Assembly (NCBI GenBank): GCA_903813345.2
Contig: CAIIXF020000005.1
Location: 20,401,375-20,465,374, forward strand
Origin: Owenia fusiformis
Taxonomy: Eukaryota > Annelida > Polychaeta > Sabellida > Oweniidae
Direction of reading: 5' to 3'
DNA length: 64,000 nucleotides
Positions 13,401 to 28,400 of this stretch are shown one piece after another (the stretch's first letter is position 1; each line of letters begins with the position of its first letter). The translations under genes were made by a program, and so were the position numbers. The notes beneath the pieces are model-generated. The model made no database searches. It was not told where the DNA came from and saw only the letters and a list, made by a program, of their open reading frames with translations.

Positions 13401-16400
13401 ATTGAAAGTGTCTCTAACCAACCATGTGTCTAAATATAAGCAATTGTAAGTCACAGATATACAGTATAAAGATACATGTTCTTATTCAATTGACTTAAAT
13501 ATAAAGGCTTGATATAATACTCTTATGTTGCTTTGTTGATGCTATGTTACAGATGTCAAGCTGACATTATTGCAGCAGATTTATTACTGTATGCACAGTT
13601 ACTGCAGTATAAGGATTTATGCTGTTTCAACCATTCCTTTGCCTCAATAACTATTATATTTATCTTTGTAGTTGCATCATGTTAGCAATTTTATAATAAA
13701 CATTAACATTGTATCCCAAAATTCAAGCAAAACCATATTACATCATGTGAAACCATGGTCTTCTATTAGCTTCTTTCTAGATTGCCATATTTCTAGTTGA
13801 AGGCAGAAAGATGTGATTAGTATCAGAATGATATTATTGTCGTTTAGTGCCAATTCATGGCTTTCTCTTTCTAACCCTTATCAATGCCTTTTAATTCCCT
13901 TACTTACTAATGCCTTACTCCCTCTACTGCCTTACCCCCTCCATATACCATCCTAACCCCCACCATATACCATCCTAACCCCCACCATTGCCTCAATTCT
14001 CTCATCCCTTTTCTCCCATATCCATTTTCTCTACTATTTACTCCCTCCACACTACACTCCTCTTCCTTCTCATACTGTCCCACTCTGTACTGTTCCGCCC
14101 CTCCTTACTTCTCAAACCCTTCCCTCTATTGCATCAACCCTTTGCTCATCAGTTTTTGGGCTAAAGATCAACTATATGATGATAAAAATTAGAAAAAGTT
14201 AATTATCAACTGTCAGTAGGATTGTTCTATATGAATAATATGAATATAACAGTGTAATTGTAATATGTATGGTGAATATATTGGTATTGATTTAACATTT
14301 CATTCATTCATTGATACAATATGCTACATACAAGTCCATTGTTTTTGTATAAGTACAGCATGACTCATACTCATAAGTATATCAAAGGATATTTGAAATT
14401 TTTTCTAAGTAGCATAATAATGTAAATATTGTAATTCTCAATCTTTGAAACATATCCCCTTTTAATGCATTTCATCTCTATCTGATCAAGCCTGTGTATG
14501 CTTTATGGTAATATGGTTTTCTAAAGCAAAGTGATATTAATTTGTTGTTACTTGATAACACAAATATTGAATTCTGCACTAGTAGTCTGAATGGGTTGAA
14601 AAGGTCAAGCTGGTCCTGTATACTAAACAACGAATTTGTTATTGTATTAATATTCAGCTAAATTTCATAATGTGGATGCTTTTTCAGTCCCATTATTTCT
14701 ATATTTATGAGAATATTTGATGCTAGTATAAGCAGTGTTTATCCAACCTTATCCAAGTACAAAATTAACAAATGAAATAGATTCTAGCTTAACCTATTGA
14801 CTGTAAAAGTAGTATGAAGGGCATTTGGTGCTTTTTATTTCAAACACAGTGAAAACTATATTTTTCTACTAGATTTTTTGTTCTACGAGATTTTAAAAAT
14901 AGCTACCAGATTTTTTGGGCAAGTAGCTAAATTACTACTAGGTGAAAATTGTGAGCTTCGACCCCTCCCCCCAGATTAGCCTGTGTGTCATACATAAACA
15001 TGTCCAAATCCAATGAGCCAACCTTATCCAAGTTCAAATTGTTCACTGTAATCGATTGAATTATTATTTGATGGAGGGTATTCCTCTTTTTTCAGATGTG
15101 GATGAACTTAGAACCATCATCGATGAACTACGTTATCGGACCAATCAGATCTCAGCAAGGCTAATTCGACAACTGAAGAGGCGTGACAGACGTATCGCAA
15201 AACTTCATAAGAATTATGATCTTGTAACTGCAATATTACAAGCTGCTTCACAGAAAAGACGTAAGCTTTTAGATATATATTTCAAAATTTTGTTTTTTAC
15301 TAGGATATTGAAATTACCAACAGCAGTGAAAATGAATAGAAACAAGAGGCAAAATTACTGGAAATTATTATCTTCTTAATATGAAACACTTCAAAAGAAT
15401 ATGTTAAAACAGCAGGAGATTCTGTTGGCTGCCACTTATTAAACCTAAACAGTATATTATGAAGCTATTACATGTAAGGAGTTAATATGTATCTGCTCTT
15501 CATCATTTAAAGGACTCATACATGGATTTGATCCTATGCAATTTAGATAGATGGCATATTGGTAGTAGAAATAAAAACAAGGATACAGCAGTTATGGTTT
15601 TCATGTTTGTGTTAAACCGCATCTTGCTTCATCAAGCTTCGGACCTATCCTCACCTTGATTCACGACAAATTAATGGTTATACACTAAATTAACAAACCC
15701 CAGCTGATGCGCTGTCTTGAATATCATTATCCATAAGGAAGGGCCTTTGTCCAGTTTTCTGTGACACGGATACATCATGTACATCCCTGTCGTTGTTTAT
15801 TGCCTCAATCGCTACTTTTTGATAGGGTTTCAAAGAATTCAGGATCAGATGAAATTTAGAGCAAATTTTTCCAAACAGAATCTCCATTTTTATTTTTATT
15901 TTCTGAATACTGATTCAGGGGCCTAATTTAAATAATTTCCTCAACTGTGATTGGCGCACAGGCTTTCCCGCGTACTCCGTGAAGCATTTCTTCGAATGAG
16001 TCGCCACATATTACTTGAGTCTCAAGTTTGTCATATGAACCCACGGGATAGAACGTAGTGATTGAACGTGGGAACTGACAATGGTTAAACCAAGGGAAAA
16101 TCAATACATGGTGATTTTAGAGGGTAGTTTCATTTCTTCAGTGGATGAGCTGCGCACCCATGCATAACTAATTATTGAATATAATTATGGGGAGGGATAT
16201 TTAAAATAATTTTCATCACAGGTGCAACCCAGGGCCTTCAACTTAACTTTTAGCATGCTGCCGGCGAGTGTATGTGCCTGTACTTTACTATCCCGAGTGA
16301 CTGCCGGCGGATCCATCCACCCGAGTTTAAATTTTTAAAAACTTTACTTTTTCTCATTGTGAACACTTTTTTTCTTAGTCTCGATCAAATCAAATTTCAC

Positions 16401-19400
16401 AAACCAGTTTAGCAATTTAGTGTGCCATTATTTGGGTTTCCCTGGAAAATATCACGTGATACTAATTAACATAAAGGATTTCCCTGACAGTCTGGGTCGA
16501 GCCTTGTCACACAACACAATCGCCACACAGTCGATGATTTCTCAATAGATAGGGAGTCTATAAAAGATTTATTGATTGTATATGATTATTTAAGAAAAAA
16601 TCAAGCCTTTTAAAATGATAAAGCGACAACATTGGTTTCAATTTGTACAGAAAAATTCCGGGTATTGTACCGCCCTTGGTTAAACAGAATAGAGGGCATT
16701 GTAATATACTCATTTTTTTCACAATATTTGCCATATTAGCATGCCATCTCTTGAATTATGTAGGTGATCACTTTGAGAGGTATAATAAACCAGCTGTCAC
16801 TTAACATCAATAATACTAAATTAGACTCAAAAATTTTCAATAAATGTTAAAGTAACATTTTAACAAATATAAACTCTAACTATATTAATTTGGTAGAATA
16901 AGTAAATAATTTGTTCTGAGGTACCTTGTTAATGTCAAATTGTACGATCGCTTACTTTAAGTAAAAGCCTGTTTGCCAAATACGTTGATAGCCCTTGCTT
17001 CATCTAAAATTCTTGATTTCTTCTGAGGATCTCTTGAACTGAATTCTCGATTCATATATATCTGCATATTATACAAACACAGATAGTGGAGATGTAAAAA
17101 GCAATTAAGTATTCTGTAGTGGGATTTAAGTATAATAAATTTGCTAAATGTGTCAGTAGATTGTAGTTATTTTGTGGGATGTCTTCTATTAGTAGATATT
17201 TACGAGTTCCCATTGAACATAGGTGATCAGCAATAAATTAACCTAAATGAGTCAATCCACTGTCTTGGATTTATTAAAGAGGCTCTATGCCATAGGATAG
17301 CATAATCAATACCCCTCTGGAGTTTTTTGCATATTGAGTTTCACCACATATATACCCATCTACTTACCAAAGGAGAAGTCCCAAATCCCCCTCTTTCAGT
17401 GTTAATTTTGCGATTGTGCTGGCCTATCTAATTATTTTCGAAGAAATTAATTCAATCTGAAGTTTGAATATACCGCTTGTGGGCGCTTGTGTAACTCAAT
17501 GGGGATTCCCCTCGCTAGCCGAGGAATCCATTGTGTTTAATTCTGGAGTTTGGTTGTTCTGTTGATTATTTCCGACATCTCGGCAATAATATACCCAAAA
17601 GTTATTCTCAAGATATATCCATGGTATGTGAGATATTATATGAGCAATAACAATAGGACATCATTGATTGTCTGGGGAAGAAACCTATGGCATAATGCAT
17701 CTTTAAGCTTATTAATCGACATAGTTTTCATAAAAAAGATGACTTAAGATATCATTTTTATTAGAATATTTTCTAGAATATATCAGTCTTTGTTTGTTCA
17801 TACTATGAGGAATCAACAGAATGACTTATCATTGGTATTTCATATGTCATCACGGGTGACAGAAAGGTACATTGCACACAGTCTAGTTATAAACTATAGT
17901 CTAGTTAGAAAGTCATCCTTAATTCTATGACAAACTCTTATCTGAATTTAAGCATGTTGAAGAGGTTGTCTCTTGTGAGGGTTAATCCAACCTGACCCCA
18001 GATGTATAATTCTGACACACATTACAATGTGCATGATACTTCAACTGTGATTAGATTAAGTGTAGGTGGTAGCCCACACAATCATGTTAGATGAGTGATG
18101 GTGCTTGCAAATGATTATTGGTTTTAATCATATTACATCCCTACAAGTTCTCTAAAATTTGACAGAACTGCTTTTAAAACCATTTAGCACCATGGCCACT
18201 TGTTTTTAGAGATTGCCACTGCATGAGGGGGATATTATGAGTATCAGAATCCGTAAACCTTGTCTGCTGTTTTTTATGATTTTATTTTCTGTCATAGATA
18301 TAACTGAAATACAGAGTGTTCTTGAATGACAATGGGTTTCTGGTTGTTGAATGATTATAAATGTTTCTATTTCCAAGTGCACATATTAAATTAGGAATGT
18401 TATGTTAGATATAGACCTCAAAGGTGTTCATCAATGAATGAGAATTGTTCTGTGTTAGGCACACTTATGTTTTTATTGGGAACTCTGATATGTTTATTGA
18501 CATATCTGGTATAAACTCTCATTAACTGAAACATCCCACTAATTCAAAATGTTGTCAAAGTGAGTATACGCGATTTGTCAAGAATTTGCCAAGAGTAACA
18601 AAGAAAGGTTAATGGGGACAGTGGGGGGGGGGGGGATTTTTTAATATGACTTAACATTGTTCAGGGAAGAAAACTCCATAAAATGAAGATTTGTATGAAT
18701 CATTGGTACTTTTCCTCTCACGTCATGCAATTGTCAGGCTGCTTAGAATGAAATTAGCCTTGTCTTCCTAGTTCAGCTCTATGAAGAATTGTAATTCTGA
18801 TTCAGATCCAGTGTTGAGGTTAATGTCATTCTGAATCTTTTTTGAATTTATCAATAGAGGGATCTTTTGAATACTTCAATTTTAGACCTAGTATATTAAG
18901 TATATTCAATGATTAGACCTGTTAGGTGGTTCAAATCTGCAGAAAAACTAGTCAGAATATGTCATATATCAAACCTCCGAGTTATGAGACAGAGTAGGTA
19001 CCAATATACTCTAAGCCTGGAATTAATAAGGGTGTTCTAATAGTCTACCTTAATACTGTCCGTTTAGGCCTTTATTTGTAATGGTTTTCAATGATTAGAC
19101 TCTTAGATGGTTAAAATCACCAGAAAGTCAGCTTGGAATATGTCATACATCAAACAACTAATCTATGAAATCATAGCTAGTTCAATTATGCTCATACCAG
19201 TAGAATGATACTAATGGTATACATGAATTTAATCGATTGCAGACCTATGATTTAAGAATGAATTTTCAATGATAACACTTAAAAGATTGTTCAAACCACC
19301 GGAAAGCCAAGCCAGGATATATCATACATCATTTCTCTAAGCTATAAAACTAATATTGGTACAAATATGTTCATAAATAAGAAATTATAAGGGTCTTCCA

Positions 19401-22400
19401 AGGGTATATGTATAACTTATCAATTTTAGACATCATATTTCATGAATTTTTAATAGTTGAACATGATAAAAAGCTTAAATCTTCCTAAAACTTTGCTAAA
19501 ATAAGTTTTATATTTTAGATTTATTCTAAAATGCTAAATATATGAACACAGAGGGATAAATTTTAAAGCAATAGGGGTCAGTTATAGTCACACATAAAAT
19601 CAGTCCCAGCTAAAATGTCATTTTTTCTTAAATTCACTAATTTTTTTCAAGGCAATTATCAAAGGAATTACTTTGATTCTTGCAGGATTAGTTGACCAGG
19701 TATTATGCCTTTTACATGGATTTTTTTAGCATCCATCATTGTTAGGGTGGCTCAAAATAATTTTATTTTGGAAATGTTATGCTCCCTACATGAATCGAGT
19801 TGCATTTTGGGGTAAATATCACCTGTGATTTTTTTCAAATTTTTTAGTCAACTTTTAGGGGTCCCCCACAGCCTTTGAAGTTTGCCCATAGGCTTAACAT
19901 TAGTGGGCGTCGCCCAAAATTGTACTTTGTAGAAGTTTTCTTCTAGAGTGATTTATTTATGTTGTTTGAAGAAAAACAACATTGTATATGATATGATTAG
20001 ATGTTTAAATCATCATATTACTCTGTTTCATCATGTGAACTTATATAAAAGGTTATACTTACAATATCATATTAACAAAATATTAGGTATATTTGACCAG
20101 TATAATTATTTGAACAAGTACAGTTTTAGAGAATCATGTCTCATATATGATTTGGTATTGTCATCATAATGGTTTAAACTGTAAAAGTATATTCATTCTT
20201 GACATTTAATGTTTTAAACATGGTTCAGATCAGATTTTCTTATATGTGACACTCTTCCTCTATGATCTGAGCGTACAACACATACATTGTCACGATGCAC
20301 CGCATCATGGGTCATTTGAGAGCATTCCTGTACCAGCTCCACTGCTCGTTCAGCTGGATCATTAGCAGAATCCAGGTCTTGACAGAAATTCTGAGTTTCA
20401 ACATAAGTTGCTCTGAGCGTACAGCACATGCATTGTCACGATAAGAGCCAAGATCTCTCAGTTACAAACATTACTAGTGATGGTTTAACATTGCCTAAGT
20501 GAGCAGCAACTGGGTTGAAGTCAGGCTGTCCTGGTTTGCCAGTTGCAAATTCTACAGGCTGTTGAGCAGTGCTGTAGCAAGCTCCTGCTTCTCCTCTCTT
20601 GGTCTGTCTTACACTGCAAAGAGCTGCGACCAACCTGGAGCCTACCACTATGCCAGGTTCTCTAACTCTTGAAGATATTCATGCTCAGCCTATTTTTCCA
20701 ACTTACTCCACAGCAACTGCAGAGGATAACACAACTTGTGGGATTTGTGGTCTTTCTCCAAGGATGGTATTTCCTTAGTGCCCCCTTGACAACCACAGCA
20801 CCTCCTCACGGTCTCAAGTTCTGGTATCATCTGCAGGAATATCTCAAATGACCTGTGACGCGGGGCATCGTGACAATGTATGTGTTGTACGCTCAGATCT
20901 TAGAGGAAGAGTGTCACATATAAGAAAATCTGATCTGAACCATGTTTAAAACATTAAATGTCAAGAATGAATATACCTTTTACAGTTTAAACCATTATAA
21001 TGACAATACCAAATCATATATGAGACATGATTCTCTAAAACTGTACTTGTTCAAATAATTATACTGGTCGAATATACCTAATATTTTGTTAATATGATAT
21101 TGTAAGTATAACCTTTTATACCAGTTCACATGATGAAACAGAGTAATATGATGATTTAAACATCTAATCATATCATATACAATGTTGTTTTTCTTCAAAC
21201 AACATATATAAATCACTCTGGAAGAAAACTTCTACAAAGTACAATTTTGGGCGACGCCCACTAATGTTAAGCCTATGGGCAAACTTCAAAGGCTGTGGGG
21301 GACCCCTAAAGGTTGACTAAAAAATTTGAAAAAAATCACAGGTGATATTTACCCCAAAATGCAACTCGATTCACGTAGGGAGAATAACATTTCCAAAAAA
21401 AAATTATTTTGAGCCACCCTAATCATTGTCTAATAAAAAAGTTATGACACGAAAAGTAAAAAATGGGTCATAAATTTGCCCCCTGGGGTACATACTTTTT
21501 GCTTTTATTCAAATTTCTTAAGGGTAATCCGTATCATTCATACTTCAAATGTTTATTTTATACAATGTCCATGTATTTCACTTACAAAAACCATAAAATC
21601 AAAGTTATTTTAGGTTGAAGAATTTTTTCCCCCTGATAGGGGTGAATTTTGGGGGTAGGGGGACTAACATGGTATTTTAAGAGTTAAATAATCATATTTC
21701 AGCTTGCCAACATAGTTATTTGGATTCAGCATAAAAAGTTACATAAGAAACACTTGTCAGAACACTTTTAACACTAAACGCCTACCACATTTTACAGAGA
21801 GACCTTTTGCAGAAAAGCACCCGGTCTAGTATCTCTACAGGAGTTTCAGAAGTGTGCTAAGTGACTAACACCACATATTTTGTATATTGTTCATCATATT
21901 CTGGATGCCCTCTCACCAGAAGGGTATTTGATTTCTAGGGTATTTATTGATCCTATATAATATGTTTGTATATTTTCATCATTGAACTTGAAGGTGAAAA
22001 ACTCTTATTTGAAGAATGGGAAATTCCTCAAAATCAGGTGTTCAGGTGTTTTAAAAGCAATCCACCATGTTGAGCATGATTACTCTGAGGTCCAGAGGCT
22101 AGTTATAATTACTTGATATAACTATTGAAAAGGGTAGAACATGATCAGGAATTTGTTTTTGCATAACATCACTCTTCAGAAAGCGGCTTCATTCTTTAAG
22201 TATATTTATAAGCTATTGAAACTGAAAACACCTGTATGGCTATCTCTATAATGTATACCTTTATTTCAGCTATCTATATTACCCTCTCGATATAACATAT
22301 TATCATACAGTTTTGAAGCAGATGACATCTAAATATAGTTCATATTACCTTTTATAGGAGTTTGAATGTGTAATGAATGTAGCACCTACAAATTCAGGAT

Positions 22401-25400
22401 TTTCTTACTATATATCCCAGAATGTCATTTTATCCCTATACCAATATAAAGAGTAAATGAATGTGACCTTTATTCAAAGGGTACTCTCATGTGTGTTGCA
22501 GTGATGTCCATGGATAAAACAGTTGTCTTAGAGAGGATAATATTAACAGCAACATGAGAGTGAATATCCAATTATCACCTCACCTCAATAACAACCTTCC
22601 CTACTCAGAAATTTCATAACACAAATGTCCTCACTATTATCATTCACATTTATGTTGTTCTCCTAGGTGTCAGTCATTATGAAATGAAAAATCCCCATAT
22701 TTTTGATTTTTATAATTATCCCATCCAAGGAAGTTTGGAGGGATATAGGGAATGCTTCCATCCGTCCGTCCGTCTGTCTGTCCGTCCAGGCAATAACTCA
22801 AATACTGTTAGCCCGATTTTGTTCATATTTTGTCAACATATACCCTATGGGGGTAGAAGTTCTGCTCAAAAGCTGATTTTCAAAATGGCTGCTCATTCAA
22901 AAATGGTGGCCATTTTAGAGCCGATTTTACAGTGATTTAGGTACAATATATAAAACTGGAATAGCAATATGTTTTAAATGTAAAAAAAACTATATAGGAC
23001 ATTAATAAAGCTAGAAATGTAAATCTTAAAGAAGCACATGGCAGCCATCTTGTAAAATGGCAGCTTTTACTCGCTATTTTAAGATTTTTGCTATAACTCG
23101 AAAAGTAGTAGAGCGATTTTATTCATATTTTGTATGTGAATACTCACCCTATGCTTAGTGAGCGGACCTAATTTCAAGGGTGATGGTAAGACGAGGCATG
23201 GCGCCCAAAAACCAAAGAATATTAGTACCATAATCTTTTAAGTCGTATTATTGCAGCATTAGGTGATGATATTGTGATATTTCATGCTGTTTTAGAAGTG
23301 AAAGATGTTAAACTATGCATACCGTTTGTTTTACATCCAATAAAACGAATAGTTAAGATGAAACAGTCGTTTAAAGATACAATTTGAATTTACCGCAAGA
23401 AATTACAACCTAATATTGTCAATATGTCAATAATTCCTGATCGATGTCACATATAAAGATATATGTAGCTAGATATGTTTATTTTTTTCATATATGCGAA
23501 ATAAGGCGGTCTCTAGTTATGTACATCCAATACAAAATGAATGTTTACTATTCGGCGATCAGAATTTCGATGACGAGCAATGGCGATGTAATTTGCGAAG
23601 AAAGCATCAGTGCACCTAGTTACAGGGCAGGTTTGGGCGCCATGCATCGTCTTTACCATCACCCTTGAAATTAGGTCCGCTCACTAAGCATAGGGTGATA
23701 CTATAAGCATGGCACACTGTCTAGTGACATTTTTGGTAGAAGGCAGCCATTTTAACATATTTTACTATAACTCGAAAAGTAGTGGAGCAATTCTGTTCAT
23801 ATTTGGTATGTGAATATTATAAGCATGGCACACTGCTTAATGACACTTGTGGTAGAAGGTGGTCATTTTGAAAAATGGCTGCCATTTTTGCTATATACTT
23901 TGTTTGTAAAAATATCAGCCATGGCTGTTCAATGGGATTTGCTACGCTTTGGCATTGCTGTTGTCTAGTTTTAGAAGTACAAGTAGATTAAACTGGATTA
24001 AAATTTGTGCAAGAAGTAGGATCTGTAATGTGAGTAAGCGTTTAGAGGTAACTTCTGGAGATTGAGATAAATTGCCCATTTGAGACAATTGAAGCTAGAA
24101 GTTTGACTACCAAGAGTATAATCCCTATGAATACCAGTAATAGTTATAGAACTCTTACTACTAATAGATGTAGAACTGTGGCCTTAAGTCAAAGAACTCT
24201 TGATAGAACTTTTCATCATGTTTAAGAGAATGTACAAAGATGATAAAAATAAGGAATTGTATAGCTGTTATAGTTGTACCTAACAATTTCAAACACTGAG
24301 AGCTAATTCTATAGGATTAGAACAAGAAACACATATTAGTATGGAGATCTACAAGAGTTAATTATCTCCAATGACGTAGGTGCTTATTGCCCACAACTCC
24401 TTTACAAACCCTCAGTACATACCTTCCATAACTATCTATTTCCCCGTTCTTTCATTACCATTGTACAATCTAATGACTTTTCAGAGGCATTTCAGTCTCT
24501 ATAGTTATTGAAACCTAAATGAATTGACGCCTAAATCAGGGATGAGTCTATTTGCGTTATATAGTCTAGTCCTCTCAGAAGAAATGATTAATCGAGGTAG
24601 GATTTATTGTAAGAGTAAATCAATATCTGACTGGTTTGTTGGTTGGTCTTGTACAATTTAGGCAGAGCCAGTCAGTAGCAGCAGGCACATGAAGGACGGT
24701 TAAGCAAGAAACAGTGACTCAAACAGAAAGAATATTGATCCAAGCTATTGATCAAAACAACACAATGTTTTTCATTCACAATGTTTCGTAGATGTCTATT
24801 TGAAAATCTAAGGTGTTCAGATAGTGGATTTTACAGATGTTTACAAGAAAAATAATGGCTTGGAGTCATATATTGAGATATAATTAATGATTTGGGAAAT
24901 AGATTCTTCATGTTTTCCTAATATAAGCCAAATTAGACATCATTTCTCAATACTATGTCAGTCTATAATACATACAGTCACGCTACATAGAAGGAGTAAA
25001 AGAGCACTATTGAAAGTTCTAGTAAAAATTACCTAAATTATTAACAGGGTTAGGAGATTTGCTAATTCTTAGATGGATATTTATATATTCTGAGAAGCAA
25101 TAATTATTGATCTTGAAGAATGGACCAATATTGATCAGCAGAATCGTCAACATATATTCTTCATAAATATAATGATGAAAATTGTTAATATGACCAAGAA
25201 TTAAGAGAGATTAGATTGCTGTGTTGGATTGTGTATTTATTAATGATAACAGCATTGGATTATGGTACTAGAAGTGGATAAAATAGGAGGAAAGTGATTT
25301 AACCTATAGCAGAACACGATGTCAGAAATATCTCCAGATATGCTCAGGAATAGAGATATATCAGGCTATTGACTCAGAACAGACAAATTTACTGTTCAGA

Positions 25401-28400
25401 TAGCAAAATTAAAATCCAATAAAATTACCTGAAGGTACAGAGGAAAAGGTGATTTCAGTCTTTAGTCATTAATATTTTGGCATTTACACAAGTAGGGTAG
25501 CATTCTTATAGAATGAACATGCCAGGATTTTTGGAAAACTGGTTACCAAATCGTAGGATTGATCAAGTTGGCCCTGAGAGCCAGGGAGATAACGGAACCA
25601 ATGCTGGCAATAAAAGAGGTAATAAAACATCAAATATTTATGCTCATGTGGCATGGTAATGATTGCTTTGATTTAATGCCATTTAAAAGTTGTTTCATCA
25701 AAATCATTTTAGTTTATGTGTCTAGAAATGAGAGAATATCCTCAAACATTATGTATTCTTTTGTTTTATTATATTAGTGAATAACTATATATCCCCCTCC
25801 CCCACCCTGTAGTAACTCAGGTTTATATTCAGAGGAAGCACAGCATCAGTTCTACAAATTGTCTATATATAATCATGTATGAATTTTCTAAGTAGTACGC
25901 CACCACCACAGGAACAAGAGTTGAGTTGATCAAAAAACGAGCATTCAGGGGGGTCTGGGAAATTTTTGAAATTTGGTTGTATTAGGAGCGAATTTGCAAC
26001 CATCTGGTACGCCTGTGCGTACCCAGCATACCAGGCGCTACGCCCATGATAATGTGCTCTAGTCAAGGTAGACAAAATGTAAAGATATTTTGCATAACTA
26101 TATGGTAAAAGTACAACTCTATGAGGTTGATTACTTCTACAAGGCCTGCCTTAATTGAATATCATAATCAGGTTTTGATTATTGAATAGTCAAAATCTGA
26201 TCATGATATTCAATTAGGGTAGGCCTTGTAGAAGTAATGATTATCAAATAAGTCGAATTTTACAAGAAGTTTGGATAGGCTGACAGTTTTAAATACCAAA
26301 AGATGTTTTTTACAATCTAAGTAGGAGGCGTTATCAGAGACCATGTGATTTAAAATGAATATTATCCTGACATTTAGGACAAGTTGACAGAACACTCATT
26401 CTCCTGGTATTTAACCCTTAAGTCAAATTATCCATCTGCCTAGATGTTTTTCAGCTTCAACTTTTTATGCCTTGAACAAACTGCTAGCATTCTTGTTATT
26501 TCAATATAGTATATGTTATAAAGTTTATTGTTACCTTGTTCATTCCTGGAGCAGTCCTTATCATTTCATTATATTTTGCTATTGAAAACTAGACATATTG
26601 CCATGACCACATTGACTTAGCACACTCAGTGTTCTTATAAGACTTTTAGACTCCGGAGATTCTCCGGAGTCTAATGTCTTTAGACCTTGTTGCTCCAGAG
26701 TCTAATAGCTTTTCCGGAGTCTTTTTCCAAAGTCAAATTTACATGTTTGTCACATTATTTATGGTAAAACTCTTGAGAAAATACATAAAACTGAATATAA
26801 TCAAGGAATAGGAAGTCAGAAACCTTTTAGATATGTATATTGTGATTAAAATTGGGAGATCTTAAGTAGTATTTTGAAAAGTATACTTAACAGGATATCT
26901 CTGATCTCACATAGGGGAGGAGTAGGCGTGATACCGTGAAAAATCCGAGGTCTATAAATTTCTTGGTAAGAACCCTGACACTCCATCTCTAGGTACATGT
27001 ATATCTATTTGCTTGGTTACATGTCACTATATAGGAGCAAGTGAAGGCCAATCAAGTCATGTGTAATTGGCATAAAAAGACTAAATCCCTGGGATTATAA
27101 TTTAACCACCCCTCTTCTCCCATTTTTCACTGCCTCAGTGTACTTAGAAGGGGGTGGCTTGGTGCATGATTTATGCTTTGTTAATTAAAGTACATAGTCC
27201 CTCTCTTTTAATTTGGATAATCAAGCATTATGGAATCTGAGTTAATATTTGATGAATGGGGAAGCCTGATTGAGGTTCCACCTACGCAGGAAATAAACTC
27301 TCACTAATGTCATATTGATGGATGTAGGGATAGAGACAGATTCTCAGGGGGATAGATAGATATTATTAGATCATGGATATTTTACTTAGAGATTGCATCA
27401 CATTAATAGTCTGCCTATAAACAACAAATGGAGTAAATATTGCAAACATTGATGTAGATTATATAATAATATTAGTGAATCAATAGAATCGTGGGATATG
27501 TTGATAAAAACCAGTATTTTGATTAAATCCCCCAAAATCTCTGATTAATTGCAATGAATTTAAGAAATATAGACCGAAAAGCAGGGGTTATATCGTCGAA
27601 TACAACCCGCGGGGCTAGGCACAAACGTTTTCTGTACCACGAACGACCGAAGGGAGTGAGGGGTTTGAAAGCTTTTGTGGTGTATTCGACGATATTACCC
27701 CTGATCTGAGGTCTATATTACGATTCGAACATGAAAACTCACCAAATTGTTTCGAATATTCATCATGGTCCGCCATTACTACGACCCATCGTTATGACGT
27801 CACACATTACACGTAGTAACTGGGTTATTGATCTCAAATATAACCCAGCTGAAGCATTGACTTTGTTTACAGTTTATAGAAGGCGTGAATACAGTCATGT
27901 TCGAATTCCTATTATTTTCTTACTGTTATGTGTCTTATTATAGTATCTTATTTGTATAATAGTTCTATTCCACTTTTTAATGAAAACTTCAAAAATTGAT
28001 TTCAGTTTTTGGGGATTGTAGTATATTGCCATGTTCATTGGCACAATGCACTGTCCAAAACAAACATAGGAATTATATCATATGAGAGATGTTTGATATT
28101 GGTACAATATCACCACCCTTGCAAGGTCTGTTCTCAGTGTATTAGTAGTAGTTTTGAAGGCTATTATATTTTACTATATTCACTTGAGCAATAGGTGGAG
28201 CCATATAGTGCTGGGCCATAGTGGTCATTATTCGCCCTGCTCCAGGGCAAATAATGAGTTTGCAATTAATTTCCAATAGGTGGTGATTATACTAATAATC
28301 CATTTCAGTAGACAACATAGTGAAATTTAGGCCCAAGGATCGAATGAAATGAGGTTATTGGTATATTAACCTATAAGGAATATAGGGGATTCAAGACAGT

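Noticed and set aside
19948-21216. Mirror-image 73-codon ORFs at 19948-20169 (+) and 20995-21216 (-), and minus ORFs in the core
   Set aside because: The pair is simply the same TIR read from both arms; the core ORFs show no transposase motif.
25557-25618. 62-nt open segment with AG/GT borders (LIKLALRAREITEPMLAIKE in one frame) between TBC1D30 exons 2 and 3
   Set aside because: Including it would shift the frame and stop at once in exon 3, the acceptor has no pyrimidine tract, and direct splicing of exons 2 and 3 gives the conserved QKRRIDTRMKF junction.
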